This document shows, piece by piece, positions 23,601 through 30,623 of a stretch of DNA of 64,000 bases. The DNA is taken from NCBI GenBank assembly GCA_030159075.1, contig BROG01000237.1, positions 221,001 to 285,000 on the forward strand, in the 5' to 3' direction. Numbering within the stretch: the first letter of the stretch is position 1; every line of letters starts with the position of its first letter. The notes beneath the pieces were generated by a model. The model saw only the letters and a list, made by a program, of their open reading frames with translations. It ran no database searches and was not told the DNA's origin. The position numbers and the translations under genes were made by a program. This stretch comes from Atrina japonica. Taxonomy: Eukaryota; Mollusca; Bivalvia; Pterioida; Pinnidae.

Positions 23601-26600
23601 ACTGACTTGTCAAGCGAGTGTTGTTTTTTTTTTACCCAAGTTCAAATACAAACTGTGTTTTATGATACCAACCATCTGTTCTGTTTATCCTGTAATCTAT
23701 CATTGCTCCTGGATTAATTTATCCTGCAATTTCAATGTATTGCACACAATATTGGTGAAGCCACTTTGCCCAAGAATATTTAACAAAATATATGTAAGAT
23801 GCTGTAGGACATGTGACATCATTCCAACAGTAAATAATAAGATCAACATCACCAGACAAGTTTAGAACTAAATCGTGTGTTTGATATCTCTCACTGACCA
23901 AATACAGCTGTGATGTATTTGGTAACTGATATACAACACTTCCAGCCTTAGTTGCAGGATAAAATCTTTACCATTTGGGTAATCAAAGGTCATATTTTTA
24001 TTTTGCAATTTTAATTTTTGCGATTTACTGATGTCTATATACTTCACCAAATTGAATTTTTTTATACATGTTATATTCAAAGTCAAATAGTTAAATTGAT
24101 ACACTAAAAGTGAAACTGGATTACACTGAGCCAATTAAGATTGAGTGGTTTCTTCAAGACATGTACGTTAATAAAAATGGCTCATGATTTTGGTGGATCC
24201 AATATTTTTGTAATTTGCGTTTTCAATTTTTACAATATTTCAACACTATCGCAAAATCATGCCAAAAATCGGAGAACTGCAGAAAATACAGTTATACAGT
24301 ATTTTTTATGGCTCCAAGATATTAATTAATGAGCTTGATTGTATTAAAGATTTGGCATTATTTCCCAGAGTAACTGGACTTAACCAATCTTCATAAAGGG
24401 CCTGCTTCTAAAGGGGGCGGTGTTAACAATCTTCATAAAGGGCTTGCTTCTAAAGGGGGCGGTGTTAACAATCTTCATAAAGGGCTCGCTTCTAAAGGGG
24501 GCGGTGTTAACAATCTTCATAAAGGGCTTGCTATAAAAGGGTCGGTGTTAACAATCTTCATAAAGGGCCTGCTTCTAAAGTGGGCAGTATTAACAGTCTT
24601 CATAAAGGACTTGCTTCTAAAGGGGGCGGTGTTAACAATCTTCATAAAGGGCTTGCTTCTAAAGGGGACGGTGTTAACAATCTTCATAAAGGGCCTGCTT
24701 CTAAAGGGGGCGGTGTTAACAATCTTCATAAAGGGCTTGCTATAAAAGGGTCGGTGTTAACAATCTTCATAAAGGGCCTGCTTCTAAAGTGGGCAGTATT
24801 AACAGTCTTCATAAAGGACTTGCTTCTAAAGGGGGCGGTGTTAACAATCTTCATAAAGGGCTTGCTTCTAAAGGGTGCGGTGTTAACAATCTTCATAAAG
24901 GGCTTGCTTCTAAAGGGTGCGGTGTTAACAATCTTCATAAAGGGCTTGCTTCTAAAGGGGGCGGTGTTAACAATCTTCATAAAGGGCTTGCTTCTAAAGG
25001 GGGCGGAGTTAACAATCTTCATAAAGGGCCTGCTTCTAAAGGAGGCAGTTTTAACAATCTTCATAAAGGGCTTGCTTCTAAAGGGGGCGGTATATCTCAA
25101 ACACATCTTTTTGTCATGGAAATTCTTAGAAGAAGATTACGTAGGATAAAAGGGTTCATCTAGCTGCAATACTAGGGGCTTCGAAATCCTGTATATTACT
25201 TTAGAATCAGATAATTTCATGGGGTTAAAATTTCTTTGTTTTGAAAACAGATAAATTTAGTTGAAATAACAAAACCATGTCTGTAAAGGTTGTACTTTAT
25301 GTAATATATGTATTATTCCGTAATGGTTTTAATTTGGTTGATAAGTGAAAACAATGAAGTAAACAAAATTAAAACCATGACAAAATTTTTTGATTCTACA
25401 ATAAAACAGATTTTGGTATGGTATTTTTTCATCAGCTAAATTAAGGTAAAGGTTGTAAATGAATTAATTTGTGTTATCTGCTATGAATTACATCAAGAAT
25501 AAAATGAAAATAGATTGATATTTTCTTATTTTTTAGAATGTTAATAAAAAATCTACCAGAGTACCACAAAATGAGAGTAAAGATGAATGGGGAGATAGTT
25601 TTGGTGACGAATTTGAGAGTACAGAAGAGAGTGGTATGCCACAGGCTAGCGATTATAACTGGGGGGACACTGGGGGTACTGAAGGTGATTTCTTCTCATC
25701 AGTTATGAGTCTTCCAAAGGTATGTATACATTTTGATATTTAATGTTCTTATCTGATCATATTCAAAATCTGTAGCAGATACGACCGCATTATTCTGTTT
25801 GTTTGTATGTTTGTTTTATATCTCAGCAGAATATATCATGGCAAGGCAATAACACCAGCTAAAGATGTTAATGAAGTGCCTCAAATTTTGACCTGTACTG
25901 TGGACATATGCTAATATAGTAAGGACTCTTAAAGGGGCCACAACTGGCCTGCCATAAACTGGGACCTCAGATTTTAAATGTATATTGATGTACATCTGTT
26001 AGTCCATTTGTCAGTTTACAACCATTTGGCTGCAATAACTCTAGTACATGTCTATTTTCAAGTTATATCCAAATTTGGTAAGTTGTGTCATGGCATTGAG
26101 ATCAAAATTAATATGGATAACATTGACCAATATTTACCAGAGTTATGGGACTTTATTATTTTTTAAATGGTTTAGTTCTTGAGGGCACAGTTTTTCTGAA
26201 ATAAATCTTTTTCTTTTTTCATTTTCATAACAAGAAAAAGCCACCAAATACTGGACAAACCAGAAATAAAACAAGTCCTCCTAAATCAAGTTCAGTAAAA
26301 ACTCCAAGTAACTCTTTATCTAGTCAAAAACAATCAAGTGATTCAGGATGGGATGTTGAGGACAGTGGCTGGGGCAATGACGAATGGGATGCAATAGGAT
26401 CAACAAATAAAACAACAGTTCCAAGTAGACAAAGTGCAAAAAGATCAAGTAAACAGGAAGCCAAAGGTGACAAGAGCAATGCAGGCTGGGACACAGGCTG
26501 GGATGATGACAGTGGTTGGGGAACTCTATCTGAAGGTAACAGCTTTGGAAATTGTTATGTTGTGATTGAGTTTTTGTTTGTTTGTTCTTCTTTGTTCCAT

Positions 26601-28046
26601 TAAGAGCTGCCATGCGATGATTCACCACAAGTGATTTGTGAAGTGCTTCAAGTTTAGTCTTGTGTTATGGCTGTACATGTATATCAATCAGTGAATTCAC
26701 GTTTCTGTAGATTTCCAATGCTGTCCATGACTTTAACTTCTATTTGTCATGGCAAAAGAATACTCACAGAATGTTTTGAAGAAAAATTGGTATGATAAAA
26801 ACCAGGAATTGAACTGGGAAGGTGGGGTGGGAGGGGGACAATGTGTTCGATGAATATTAGCTCCAACATATCCAAAGTGTCAAGGATTCTTAGTTAATCA
26901 GAAAGTAATTATCATTCTGTATGCAAGCATATTGTTGCCACAGATTTTTTTTATCTGATGTTAAACCAAGCTTTTGAGTAATTATCTACAAATGTTTTAG
27001 TTATTATCTCCACATTTGGATATAAGAAATATATGTACATGTAAATATACATGTCAAAGACAAAAAAGCTTCCATGCTGAACTTTTCTAATTTAAACTTA
27101 AAGGGGCATTAGCTGTGTGTACCAAAAATATGTCAATTTTTCTACTTTTACTACTTTTACTTGATGTACAACAAATAAACTTTACTAAGGCATAAACAAT
27201 CTTGTATTCCTATATATTTTGTGAAAATAAGGTCATGTCTAATGTGATATACATATACAAATACATGTAGCAATTTTCACAAAATATATATAAGAATTTA
27301 AGAATTTTCATGCCTGTGTATATCTCTATTTTGTTATTGTATATCAATCTAAGTAGTAAAAAAGGAAAGAAAAGCTTTTTTTTAAAAAAAAAACAAACTA
27401 ATGCCCCTTTATGAAAAGTCAAAAGTGTTTAAACCTAAATACTGTCTTAGCTGCATTTACAGGGATATACAGAAGTAAAAATAAAATTCTTTACAGGCAT
27501 GTTGTCCCAACAGGTTGATTTGATTTGTCTATAAATTTCCCTATGTTTACTAAGGATTTTGGGGGCCCCTGTGGCCAGATGGTTAGAGTATTGGACTTTG
27601 AACCATGAAGTCTCTTACTTCTGGTCAGCGCAGGTTCGAGCCCCGCTGAAACCTAAACTGATTTTTATGAGAAAGTTTTACAGTTTACTTGCAGAGGGCT
27701 GGTGGTCTCTTCCCAGGTACATTAAAACTTGGTTCTCTTCTTTACCATTAAAAACTTATTGCCAGCATATAACTGAAACTTTGTCGAGTGTGGCATTAAA
27801 CACAATTTTAAATTAAAAAAAAAACTAAGGATTTTTACTTTTGAGTTAATATTTCCAAATTCTAAGATTAAAATAAAATCAAATGTAACAAGACCAATAT
27901 TATTGTGAAAAAAATGTGAACATTTAAGTTGGACACAGTGTATTCATACATTGTATGTGTTTAGTGTATATGTATGTTCTTGTCTTTTTGGACCTTGCAG
28001 GGAGCCTGGACCTGTGAGGGTATATGTAACAGGATCGTTAATAAAC

Positions 28047-28081
<35 letters not shown>

Positions 28082-28322
28082 CCAATATGCTTCCAAAGTT
28101 TTCAGATTTAAACATCAGAGAAGTTATGGATGTTGAAAACTTAAATTGACTTTAAACTTTTCTACATTTACAGGAACAAACAAAATTGATGAAGCCAGAA
28201 GGAGGAAGGAAGAGAGAGAAGAGAAAAAATTACAACGACAGAAAGAATTGCAAGAGAAACGGGAAGCAAGAAAGACAGCAGGGGCGTTGAAATTGGGCGC
28301 AAAAAAACTGGCGTCAGACTAG
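2590..28322 (+). CDS. SCYL1: SCYL1-like pseudokinase scaffold (N-terminal kinase-like protein), 19 visible exons, 5' partial
   Basis: Exons join with consistent phases to 2601 nt, i.e. 866 residues plus TAG; splice sites are GT-AG. Order: kinase-like domain (about residues 1-240 of the visible part), HEAT-type repeats (about 245-500), a [13 protein letters not shown] linker (about 530), an acidic tryptophan-rich tail (about 590-815), and a charged coiled coil ending in a lysine-rich tip. It is a pseudokinase: the catalytic HRD position reads HNN (residues 100-102) and the DFG position reads GVD (120-122); Lys14 sits in the VAIK-like strand. SCYL1 orthologues are cytosolic scaffolds at the ERGIC/cis-Golgi that bind COPI and sustain retrograde traffic. 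The human protein has 808 residues; this one is longer, through an expanded acidic-Trp tail. The first exon (start Met and about 35-40 residues) is not found in 1-2589 and presumably lies upstream. SCYL2/3 lack this tail and tip, so the assignment is firm. Confidence 0.95.
3315..3395 (+). CDS. SCYL1: SCYL1 visible exon 2
   Basis: Acceptor atttctag, donor gag|gtattt, phase 0 to 0, 27 residues. It contains [15 protein letters not shown], the alphaC-beta4 segment conserved in SCYL1. Confidence 0.93.
4321..4437 (+). CDS. SCYL1: SCYL1 visible exon 3
   Basis: Acceptor tatcttttcag, donor gcg|gtaagt, phase 0, 39 residues. It contains [16 protein letters not shown] (hinge region) and the SCYL-diagnostic ISWGLHQLA. 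Confidence 0.93.
5069..5295 (+). CDS. SCYL1: SCYL1 visible exon 4 (degenerate catalytic loop)
   Basis: The acceptor follows an 18-T tract plus cag; donor tg|gtgagt (2 nt carried over). It encodes [12 protein letters not shown] in place of an HRD loop, then [15 protein letters not shown] where DFG would be, then YDPPE near the APE position. The loss of HRD and DFG is shared with all SCYL1 proteins. Confidence 0.94.
6681..6716 (-). repeat. Single inverted monomer of the 33-bp minisatellite
   Basis: This 36-bp block is the reverse complement, with about five mismatches, of 7064-7099, the left edge of the minisatellite. The two arms flank the SINE insertion. Confidence 0.7.
6745..7028 (+). mobile_element. 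SINE-1 copy 1, tRNA-derived, full length with target-site duplication
   Basis: The 5' tRNA-like head has an A box (tggctcagtcagtag) and B box (gttcgagtcc); a long unrelated body (cggatgagacag, gtgccgagcataggcc) ends in aacaataaacaaacaaac. It is flanked by a perfect 13-bp duplication, acatatgctttgg, at 6732-6744 and 7029-7041. It lies in the SCYL1 intron after visible exon 4, in the gene's orientation. I do not name the family; a near-identical copy lies at 60820. Confidence 0.9.
7073..7900 (+). repeat. 33-bp minisatellite, about 25 units
   Basis: The unit reads atgtctacccacaaccagga followed by caataaatgtata, with variants (tctccc, agggc) and three shorter units of the type gtgtctcctaacatc. 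Because 33 is a multiple of three and the unit lacks stops in one frame on each strand, long open frames appear on both strands (about 137 and 396 codons). These are array artefacts inside a SCYL1 intron. Confidence 0.92.
7901..8894. other. SCYL1 intron, remainder without clear features
   Basis: AT-rich sequence with a G run near 8250; no exon, RNA gene or bounded repeat seen. Confidence 0.4.
8895..8985 (+). CDS. SCYL1: SCYL1 visible exon 5
   Basis: Acceptor tttttatag, donor aag|gtaaga. It completes the split Trp codon and encodes [17 protein letters not shown], the kinase alphaF helix. It is preceded by the 3.6-kb intron carrying the 33-bp minisatellite and a SINE. Confidence 0.93.
9268..9423 (+). 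CDS. SCYL1: SCYL1 visible exon 6
   Basis: Acceptor cttccag, donor cag|gtaaga, phase 0, 52 residues. It contains [18 protein letters not shown] and [10 protein letters not shown], end of the kinase-like C-lobe. The open frame continues for about 200 nt into the intron by chance. Confidence 0.94.
9424..10907. other. SCYL1 intron with a short tandem duplication
   Basis: At about 10068-10150 the phrase ttactattctgttat plus agtataacc occurs twice about 48 bp apart. Otherwise plain AT-rich intron sequence. Confidence 0.4.
10908..11066 (+). CDS. SCYL1: SCYL1 visible exon 7 (start of HEAT region)
   Basis: Acceptor aatttttcag, donor ttcaag|gtgagt, phase 0, 53 residues ending VLAPLFK. It matches the human TPLFK junction. 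Its last six bases and the donor form the first unit of the 19-bp array that follows. Confidence 0.93.
11061..11413 (+). repeat. 19-bp minisatellite starting at the exon 7 splice donor
   Basis: Units of the form ttcaaggtgagtacatttg occur about 18 times with substitutions. The first unit is the actual exon-intron boundary (ttcaag|gtgagtgcatttg), so many units carry a consensus-like 5' splice site (aag|gtgagt). The array is interrupted at 11414 and a remnant resumes at about 12609. Confidence 0.88.
11414..12608 (-). mobile_element. Insertion splitting the 19-bp array, containing a GAGGCCC-family element
   Basis: The left end is the family's terminal hairpin, agctcacctgaaccgaatg then ttcaagtgagct (11419-11449), read in reverse orientation. 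The body shares the gtctgtctgtccg, ctccagaaccgctgcatgaa and gtgatctacatagatgtatg phrases with the copy at 34.9-36.4 kb. The similarity fades near 12225; the rest is unassigned. Confidence 0.65.
12609..12712 (+). repeat. Distal remnant of the 19-bp splice-donor array
   Basis: About five further units (ttcaaggtaagtacatttg, ttcaaggtgaccacatg, ttcaaggtgagtacattta) identical in type to 11061-11413. This shows the array was once continuous. Confidence 0.75.
12806..13108 (+). repeat. Dispersed repeat family Z, copy 1, with 5' hairpin
   Basis: It begins with a 9-bp perfect stem (tatgccccc 12806-12814, gggggcata 12832-12840), then a gtctgtctg-rich segment, then a block (gcaatatttcaagtttggat, taagttcatctaagg, cactgacatcac, cacaaacacatctt) shared with 30624-30914. 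It is in the SCYL1 intron after visible exon 7. Confidence 0.75.
13199..13306 (+). CDS. SCYL1: SCYL1 visible exon 8 (HEAT)
   Basis: Acceptor atttttacag, donor cag|gtatgt, phase 0, 36 residues: [16 protein letters not shown] and [16 protein letters not shown], helices of the HEAT solenoid. Confidence 0.93.
13470..13545 (+). repeat. tRNA-like SINE head relic
   Basis: A-box-like cagtggttagagcactcg and B-box-like ctgggtttgatcctcgg are spaced as in a tRNA. The acceptor stem does not pair, so this is a relic, not a tRNA gene. Confidence 0.45.
13792..13905 (+). CDS. SCYL1: SCYL1 visible exon 9 (HEAT)
   Basis: Acceptor cttgttacag, donor aag|gttagt, phase 0, 38 residues, with [18 protein letters not shown], a HEAT helix pair. 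Confidence 0.93.
13935..14112 (+). mobile_element. SINE-2 copy, 5' truncated
   Basis: It matches the body of the full copy at 27561: gagaaaatttgccagtttac, ggtctcttcc, tcctccaccattaaaaa, gttgagtgtggcat. The tRNA head is missing. It lies in the SCYL1 intron after visible exon 9. Confidence 0.7.
14113..15460. other. SCYL1 intron, AT-rich with partial repeat traces
   Basis: Phrases ggtctgataaatgaggtgat (14298) and tgaggtggtcacctaagcga (14717) resemble the TACAGTGAAACCT family, and a G run lies at 14350. No coding exon is seen. Confidence 0.35.
15461..15815. mobile_element. Foldback MITE family D, copy 1
   Basis: The ends are long imperfect inverted repeats: the left end (gaccaaaatcactcatgca near 15513) matches the reverse complement of the right end (atgagtgattttggtccca near 15749), with similarity extending about 80 bp. 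The middle has gatcacaactactgtg. A second copy is at 61577-61920. Confidence 0.7.
15980..16072 (+). CDS. SCYL1: SCYL1 visible exon 10 (HEAT)
   Basis: Acceptor tgtctttcag, donor cag|gtatgt, phase 0, 31 residues with [20 protein letters not shown]. Confidence 0.93.
16498..16588. mobile_element. Short palindromic MITE family Y (TTAACTCAT ends)
   Basis: Ends ttaactcatttacccctaaa and gggggatagatgaggtaa are imperfect inverted repeats, about 91 bp in all. Best copies elsewhere: 31696-31786, 48194-48292, 53133-53223. Confidence 0.65.
16794..16856 (+). CDS. SCYL1: SCYL1 visible exon 11 (HEAT)
   Basis: Acceptor ttttttccag, donor cag|gtaaat, phase 0, 21 residues with [15 protein letters not shown], one of the most conserved SCYL1 peptides. 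Confidence 0.93.
16952..17155 (+). repeat. Degenerate ~28-bp tandem repeat
   Basis: About seven units of the form catgatttgggcccagtgcc with heavy divergence, in the SCYL1 intron after visible exon 11. Confidence 0.6.
17531..17719 (+). CDS. SCYL1: SCYL1 visible exon 12 (HEAT)
   Basis: Acceptor tttttattcag, donor cag|gtgaat, phase 0, 63 residues including [20 protein letters not shown] and [10 protein letters not shown] splice-motif-rich tandem array begins at its 3' edge. Confidence 0.94.
17714..18045 (+). repeat. ~22-bp tandem array of splice-site-like units after exon 12
   Basis: Units of the form ttctccaggtaaatgtacac start at the exon 12 donor (cag|gtgaat) and recur about 14 times, often degenerate. 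Many units place a pyrimidine tract plus cag directly before gtaaat (17787, 17871, 17935 and 18001 regions), i.e. a juxtaposed 3' and 5' splice-site motif. Confidence 0.8.
18196..18271 (+). CDS. SCYL1: SCYL1 visible exon 13
   Basis: Acceptor ttcttttaag, donor atgg|gtaaga, leaving 1 nt. It encodes [20 protein letters not shown], the last HEAT helices. It is followed by a 3.75-kb intron with nested transposable elements. Confidence 0.92.
18757..20489. mobile_element. Middle inverted-repeat element B inside element A
   Basis: The left end taccatatatactcccctat continues aagtca; the reverse complement of the right end is taccgtatatactcgccttt then aagtca: 23 of 26 positions agree. The 1.73-kb interior has no recognisable transposase, so it appears non-autonomous. 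Confidence 0.7.
18962..19332. mobile_element. Inner foldback element C inside element B
   Basis: Arms 18962-19066 and 19229-19332 are inverted repeats about 105 bp long, sharing ttttggatccggattttt, tcaactttg and ccctag. The ends are tagaccattttc and gaaaatggtcta. The spacer is about 160 bp. Confidence 0.8.
20602..22022. other. Rest of the SCYL1 intron before visible exon 14
   Basis: It contains one palindromic element (21452-21632: gtaaaacctg...caggtttcactgta, same end type as element A). Otherwise AT-rich with no exon. Confidence 0.5.
22023..22157 (+). CDS. SCYL1: SCYL1 visible exon 14
   Basis: Acceptor gtcaatttcag, donor acag|gtagtg. It encodes [19 protein letters not shown], the signature SCYL1 linker after the HEAT domain. 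The phase (1 nt in, 1 nt out) matches both neighbours. Confidence 0.94.
22435..22607 (+). CDS. SCYL1: SCYL1 visible exon 15 (acidic-Trp tail)
   Basis: Acceptor cttaaacag, donor gac|gtgagt. A Ser/Thr/Pro-rich segment leads to [12 protein letters not shown], the first acidic-tryptophan motif. Confidence 0.92.
22608..23280. other. SCYL1 intron with a tRNA-like relic on the minus strand
   Basis: A minus-strand B-box-like ggatttgattcctgg lies near 22842. A 129-codon minus-strand open frame spans 22844-23230, but it shows no recognisable domain and lies in an intron; I do not call it a gene. Confidence 0.4.
23281..23406 (+). CDS. SCYL1: SCYL1 visible exon 16 (acidic-Trp tail)
   Basis: Acceptor tattcattacag, donor cag|gtaaaa, phase 0, 42 residues. 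It has the second motif, [20 protein letters not shown]; the human tail has WDDEDWGSLE at the similar place. The Asp run is coded by GAT/GAC repeats and may vary in length. Confidence 0.92.
24383..25098 (+). repeat. 42-bp minisatellite, about 17 units, with higher-order repeat
   Basis: The unit is aacaatcttcataaagggct followed by tgcttctaaagggggcggtg and tt. A 41-bp variant (cttgctataaaagggtcgg) plus a cagtattaacagtcttc variant recur together 209 bp apart (24531 and 24740), showing duplication of a five-unit block. The length is a multiple of three, so open frames arise on both strands. It is in the SCYL1 intron after visible exon 16. Confidence 0.92.
25204..25398. mobile_element. Palindromic element F, copy 1
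   Basis: Ends tcagataatttcatggggtt and acaaaattttttgatt are imperfect inverted repeats. The sequence aligns with 39521-39726, including gttgataagtgaaaacaatg versus gttgatatataaaaacaatg. Confidence 0.55.
25537..25719 (+). CDS. SCYL1: SCYL1 visible exon 17 (acidic-Trp tail)
   Basis: Acceptor cttattttttag, donor aag|gtatgt, phase 0, 61 residues with [11 protein letters not shown] and [11 protein letters not shown]. The human counterpart reads ASEYNWGG. Confidence 0.92.
25720..26234. other. SCYL1 intron, no bounded features
   Basis: At about 26040-26150, attttcaagttatatccaaa and attgaccaatatttaccaga resemble dispersed bivalve-type text also seen near 4170-4210 (ttgccagagttatgggactt). No exon. 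Confidence 0.35.
26235..26535 (+). CDS. SCYL1: SCYL1 visible exon 18 (acidic-Trp tail)
   Basis: Acceptor cataacaag, donor gaag|gtaaca, leaving 1 nt, about 100 residues. It has a Lys/Ser-rich spacer flanked by [15 protein letters not shown] and [15 protein letters not shown]. The acceptor AAG is less pyrimidine-rich close to the junction, but the phase forces it. Confidence 0.88.
26536..27098. other. SCYL1 last intron, first part
   Basis: A minus-strand tRNA-like B-box relic (cccagttcaattcctgg) lies near 26800, then AT-rich sequence. No exon seen. Confidence 0.35.
27099..27411. mobile_element. Palindromic MITE (AAAGGGGCATTAG ends), copy 1
   Basis: It starts taaaggggcattagctgtg and ends aaactaatgccccttta, with TA at both outer edges. 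Long inverted arms include cctatatattttgtgaaaat and its complement. Copies: 43750-44145 (complete) and 49630-49736 (one arm). Confidence 0.75.
27561..27823 (+). mobile_element. SINE-2, full length with 12-bp target-site duplication
   Basis: The head has A box tggccagatggttagag and B box ggttcgagcccc; the body contains gagaaagttttacagtttac, ggtggtctcttcccagg and gtcgagtgtggcattaaaca. It ends in an A tract. Perfect duplication actaaggatttt at 27549-27560 and 27824-27835. In the last SCYL1 intron, same orientation. Confidence 0.88.
27901..28078 (+). mobile_element. Short poly(A)-tailed retroposed insert with target-site duplication
   Basis: The insert ends gttaataaacattt plus about 29 A, i.e. 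a poly(A) signal and tail. It is flanked by agaccaatat at 27891-27900 and 28079-28088. The body (gggagcctggacctgtgagg) is not recognised; it may be a 5'-truncated LINE end or a processed transcript fragment. Confidence 0.7.
28174..28322 (+). CDS. SCYL1: SCYL1 visible exon 19, C-terminal coiled coil and stop
   Basis: Acceptor tacatttacag; TAG at 28320-28322. It encodes an Arg/Lys/Glu coiled coil ([13 protein letters not shown]...) and ends [11 protein letters not shown]. Human SCYL1 ends in KLGARKLD, a COPI-binding dibasic C-terminus. Here two extra residues follow the KKL. Confidence 0.94.
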
Positions 28323-28562
28323 CTGTGATGCATGTTTATTTTATTGTTGCCATCATTCATTAAAGGTGCTCTTTTGTGATTTTATTCCTTTATTTATGAC
28401 CAGATCACAAAACAAATACTGATCCATGAATTAACAATGTCTGTCCATCTTTCTGGCTGTGTAAACAATTGGTTTTAAGTTTCATTTAGCTCTGATGTGA
28501 GTTTTGAAAAATACAATGCTTTACAAATCAGCCATATTGCTTTTAACTGTTTCCTGTTCCAT

Positions 28563-28568
28563 AATAAA
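28563..28568 (+). terminator. Candidate polyadenylation signal AATAAA of SCYL1
   Basis: AATAAA lies about 240 nt after the SCYL1 stop, a usual 3'UTR distance. Other AT-rich hexamers exist nearby, so usage is uncertain. Confidence 0.45.
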
Positions 28569-29618
28569 ATGTTTCTAGTTACCGTACCCCAAAAATAACA
28601 TTATTACATTGTTTTTTGAAAATTGCATACCTAATTAAAGCCTATGGGGTGAAAAAAAATTATAAATTTAATTTAATAATGATTATGAAACAAGTAACAT
28701 CATCTTATATAAATGTCTTTTCTTGGCTCTGATGTTGGTTTAAGGGGTACTTGCTTTAGGAAGAAACTGGAGTATCCAGAGATACTTGACATACTTGACA
28801 AATGCATGCCATCTCACATACTCCCCATCCAATCTAAGGATGGAACCGCTGTGCTACACGGACTTAGATTTTTTCATTCTTTTAATTACCCTTAATGTTT
28901 TTCATTTCCTAAAATTAAGTTGATACATGTGGCTTATGTGTGTGGTGAATCTATGTGAAACTTCAAATATCAAATGACCAAGCATTTAAACAACAAGTTT
29001 ATGCGAAAGTGAGATTTAGACCTCCCATACCAAGCTTATCCTTTCATATCAGTTAGTGATGGCAAAATTAATGAACACAGCATAATACCATATAAGCAGA
29101 ATTTTTAATTCAATTTTGGCATTATTATTGAGTGTTGAGATCGCTAAAATTGAAAATCGCTAACAATTTATTCCTTTTTTTAGTTTTTTGTTTGGAATCA
29201 TAGATTTGACAAAATTTACTTCTTGCTAAAATTACATATCTATATTTAAGAACAATATGCTCAATTTGCGTTTTGCTAAAAATTCCACTTATACAGTGTA
29301 AGAATATATTGGTAGAGTACTAAAACTGTGACCAAATATTTGAATGTAAATTTCATATTCCAATACTCGCTGTTTACAGTTCATTAGTGAATATTCAAAC
29401 TTTCATTTCAGCTCATGGACGATCTGTGAAAAAGCACCTTTAAAGTGATTTTATCACCATGGAAATACATGATATTATAACTGGTTTTTGGTGGCAGTTT
29501 TCTCCATTGTTAAAGGCGATGATCTCCTCATCAATATTGTTATACAAGTTGTTTGTATTTATTAAATACATAGTTACGTGTAAACATTTGAGTAATTTCC
29601 TGTTATTGTGGGTTAGCA
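28569..29618. other. Intergenic AT-rich DNA after SCYL1
   Basis: No exon or bounded repeat. Phrases such as gagatcgctaaaattg and ttttgctaaaaattcc near 29140-29285 look like the cgctaaa-type MITE also seen at 50118-50347. Confidence 0.35.
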
Positions 29619-29887
29619 CAGGCAAATTTTGTTCCTGTGAATTTCACCTGAAATCAAACTGATTTTTACATGAAAAATTTCACGTGAATTTCATGTTATA
29701 TGTAGATTCGTATGAACAAAATAGACTTGCAAGCCATTTAAAAGGTAAATTTTGTTCACATGAATTTCAAATGAAAATTTTCATGTTAAAACTTTCATGT
29801 GAATTTAACGTATAAGCTTGATAATAAACATGAAATTCATATGAATTTTTTATTCATGTGAAATTCATGTGAACAAAATTTAGCTTT
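29619..29887. mobile_element. Foldback element rich in TTCATGTGAATTTCA motifs
   Basis: The left end gcaaattttgttcctgtgaa matches the reverse complement of the right end, gctaaattttgttcacatga. The interior repeats forms of ttcatgtgaatttca on both strands at least six times. Confidence 0.65.
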
Positions 29888-30623
29888 GAATAAGACATGG
29901 AATATAATGCTGTTTTGAAGATTTACTTAAAAAACCCACAAAATGTAGAATAGTTCATTTTGTTTTTTATTTTAATTTTTAATTTCACATCCTGTAGGCT
30001 AAATAATAGCACCTGACTGAAATGGGTGTAACCATAGTGGTTTTATCCATGACTGGTGCTTTTAAAAAGCTGACAAATTTTTATTTTTAACTGAAATTGG
30101 AATAAAACAAGAATGTTTAGTACTTTCCCATTACTATAAAAATTTGTTACTATATAACTTGAATTTTTTGCATCTGATTTTTTTTTTTTGCTCGTTTACG
30201 ACAGAAAATATAATCACCTAGTCTCAGGGATGGCATATATCTCCATGACTCAATTATTTAGCTAGAGAATTTCACTGTCATTTGAATTTGCCTTCTCATT
30301 TAAGGACAAAAATGGCAAAAATTAAGCGGAAGTGATATTTTCCAGGTTTACAGCATTTTTAGGGTATGGCTGAAATCCAAGATACATGTAGCTACAATGG
30401 CAGCCATTTTAGGGGAAAACTTCAATTAGACTCTGTCTCTGAGTGAAGGCTGAATACTATAGCATGGCTGTAAGAGTTATTGAGAATCATAGCATAAAAC
30501 AGATTTACAGATGTATCAGAATGACTATGTAGAATCATGATTTTAAGACATGAAATTGTTTGTCCAATTTTAGCTCCAGTGACATGAATAAGCATGTAAA
30601 AATTTGAATGAATTATCAATTTT

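Noticed and set aside
24517..25163. Open frames on both strands at the 42-bp array
   Set aside because: Array artefact inside a SCYL1 intron, open in several frames at once.
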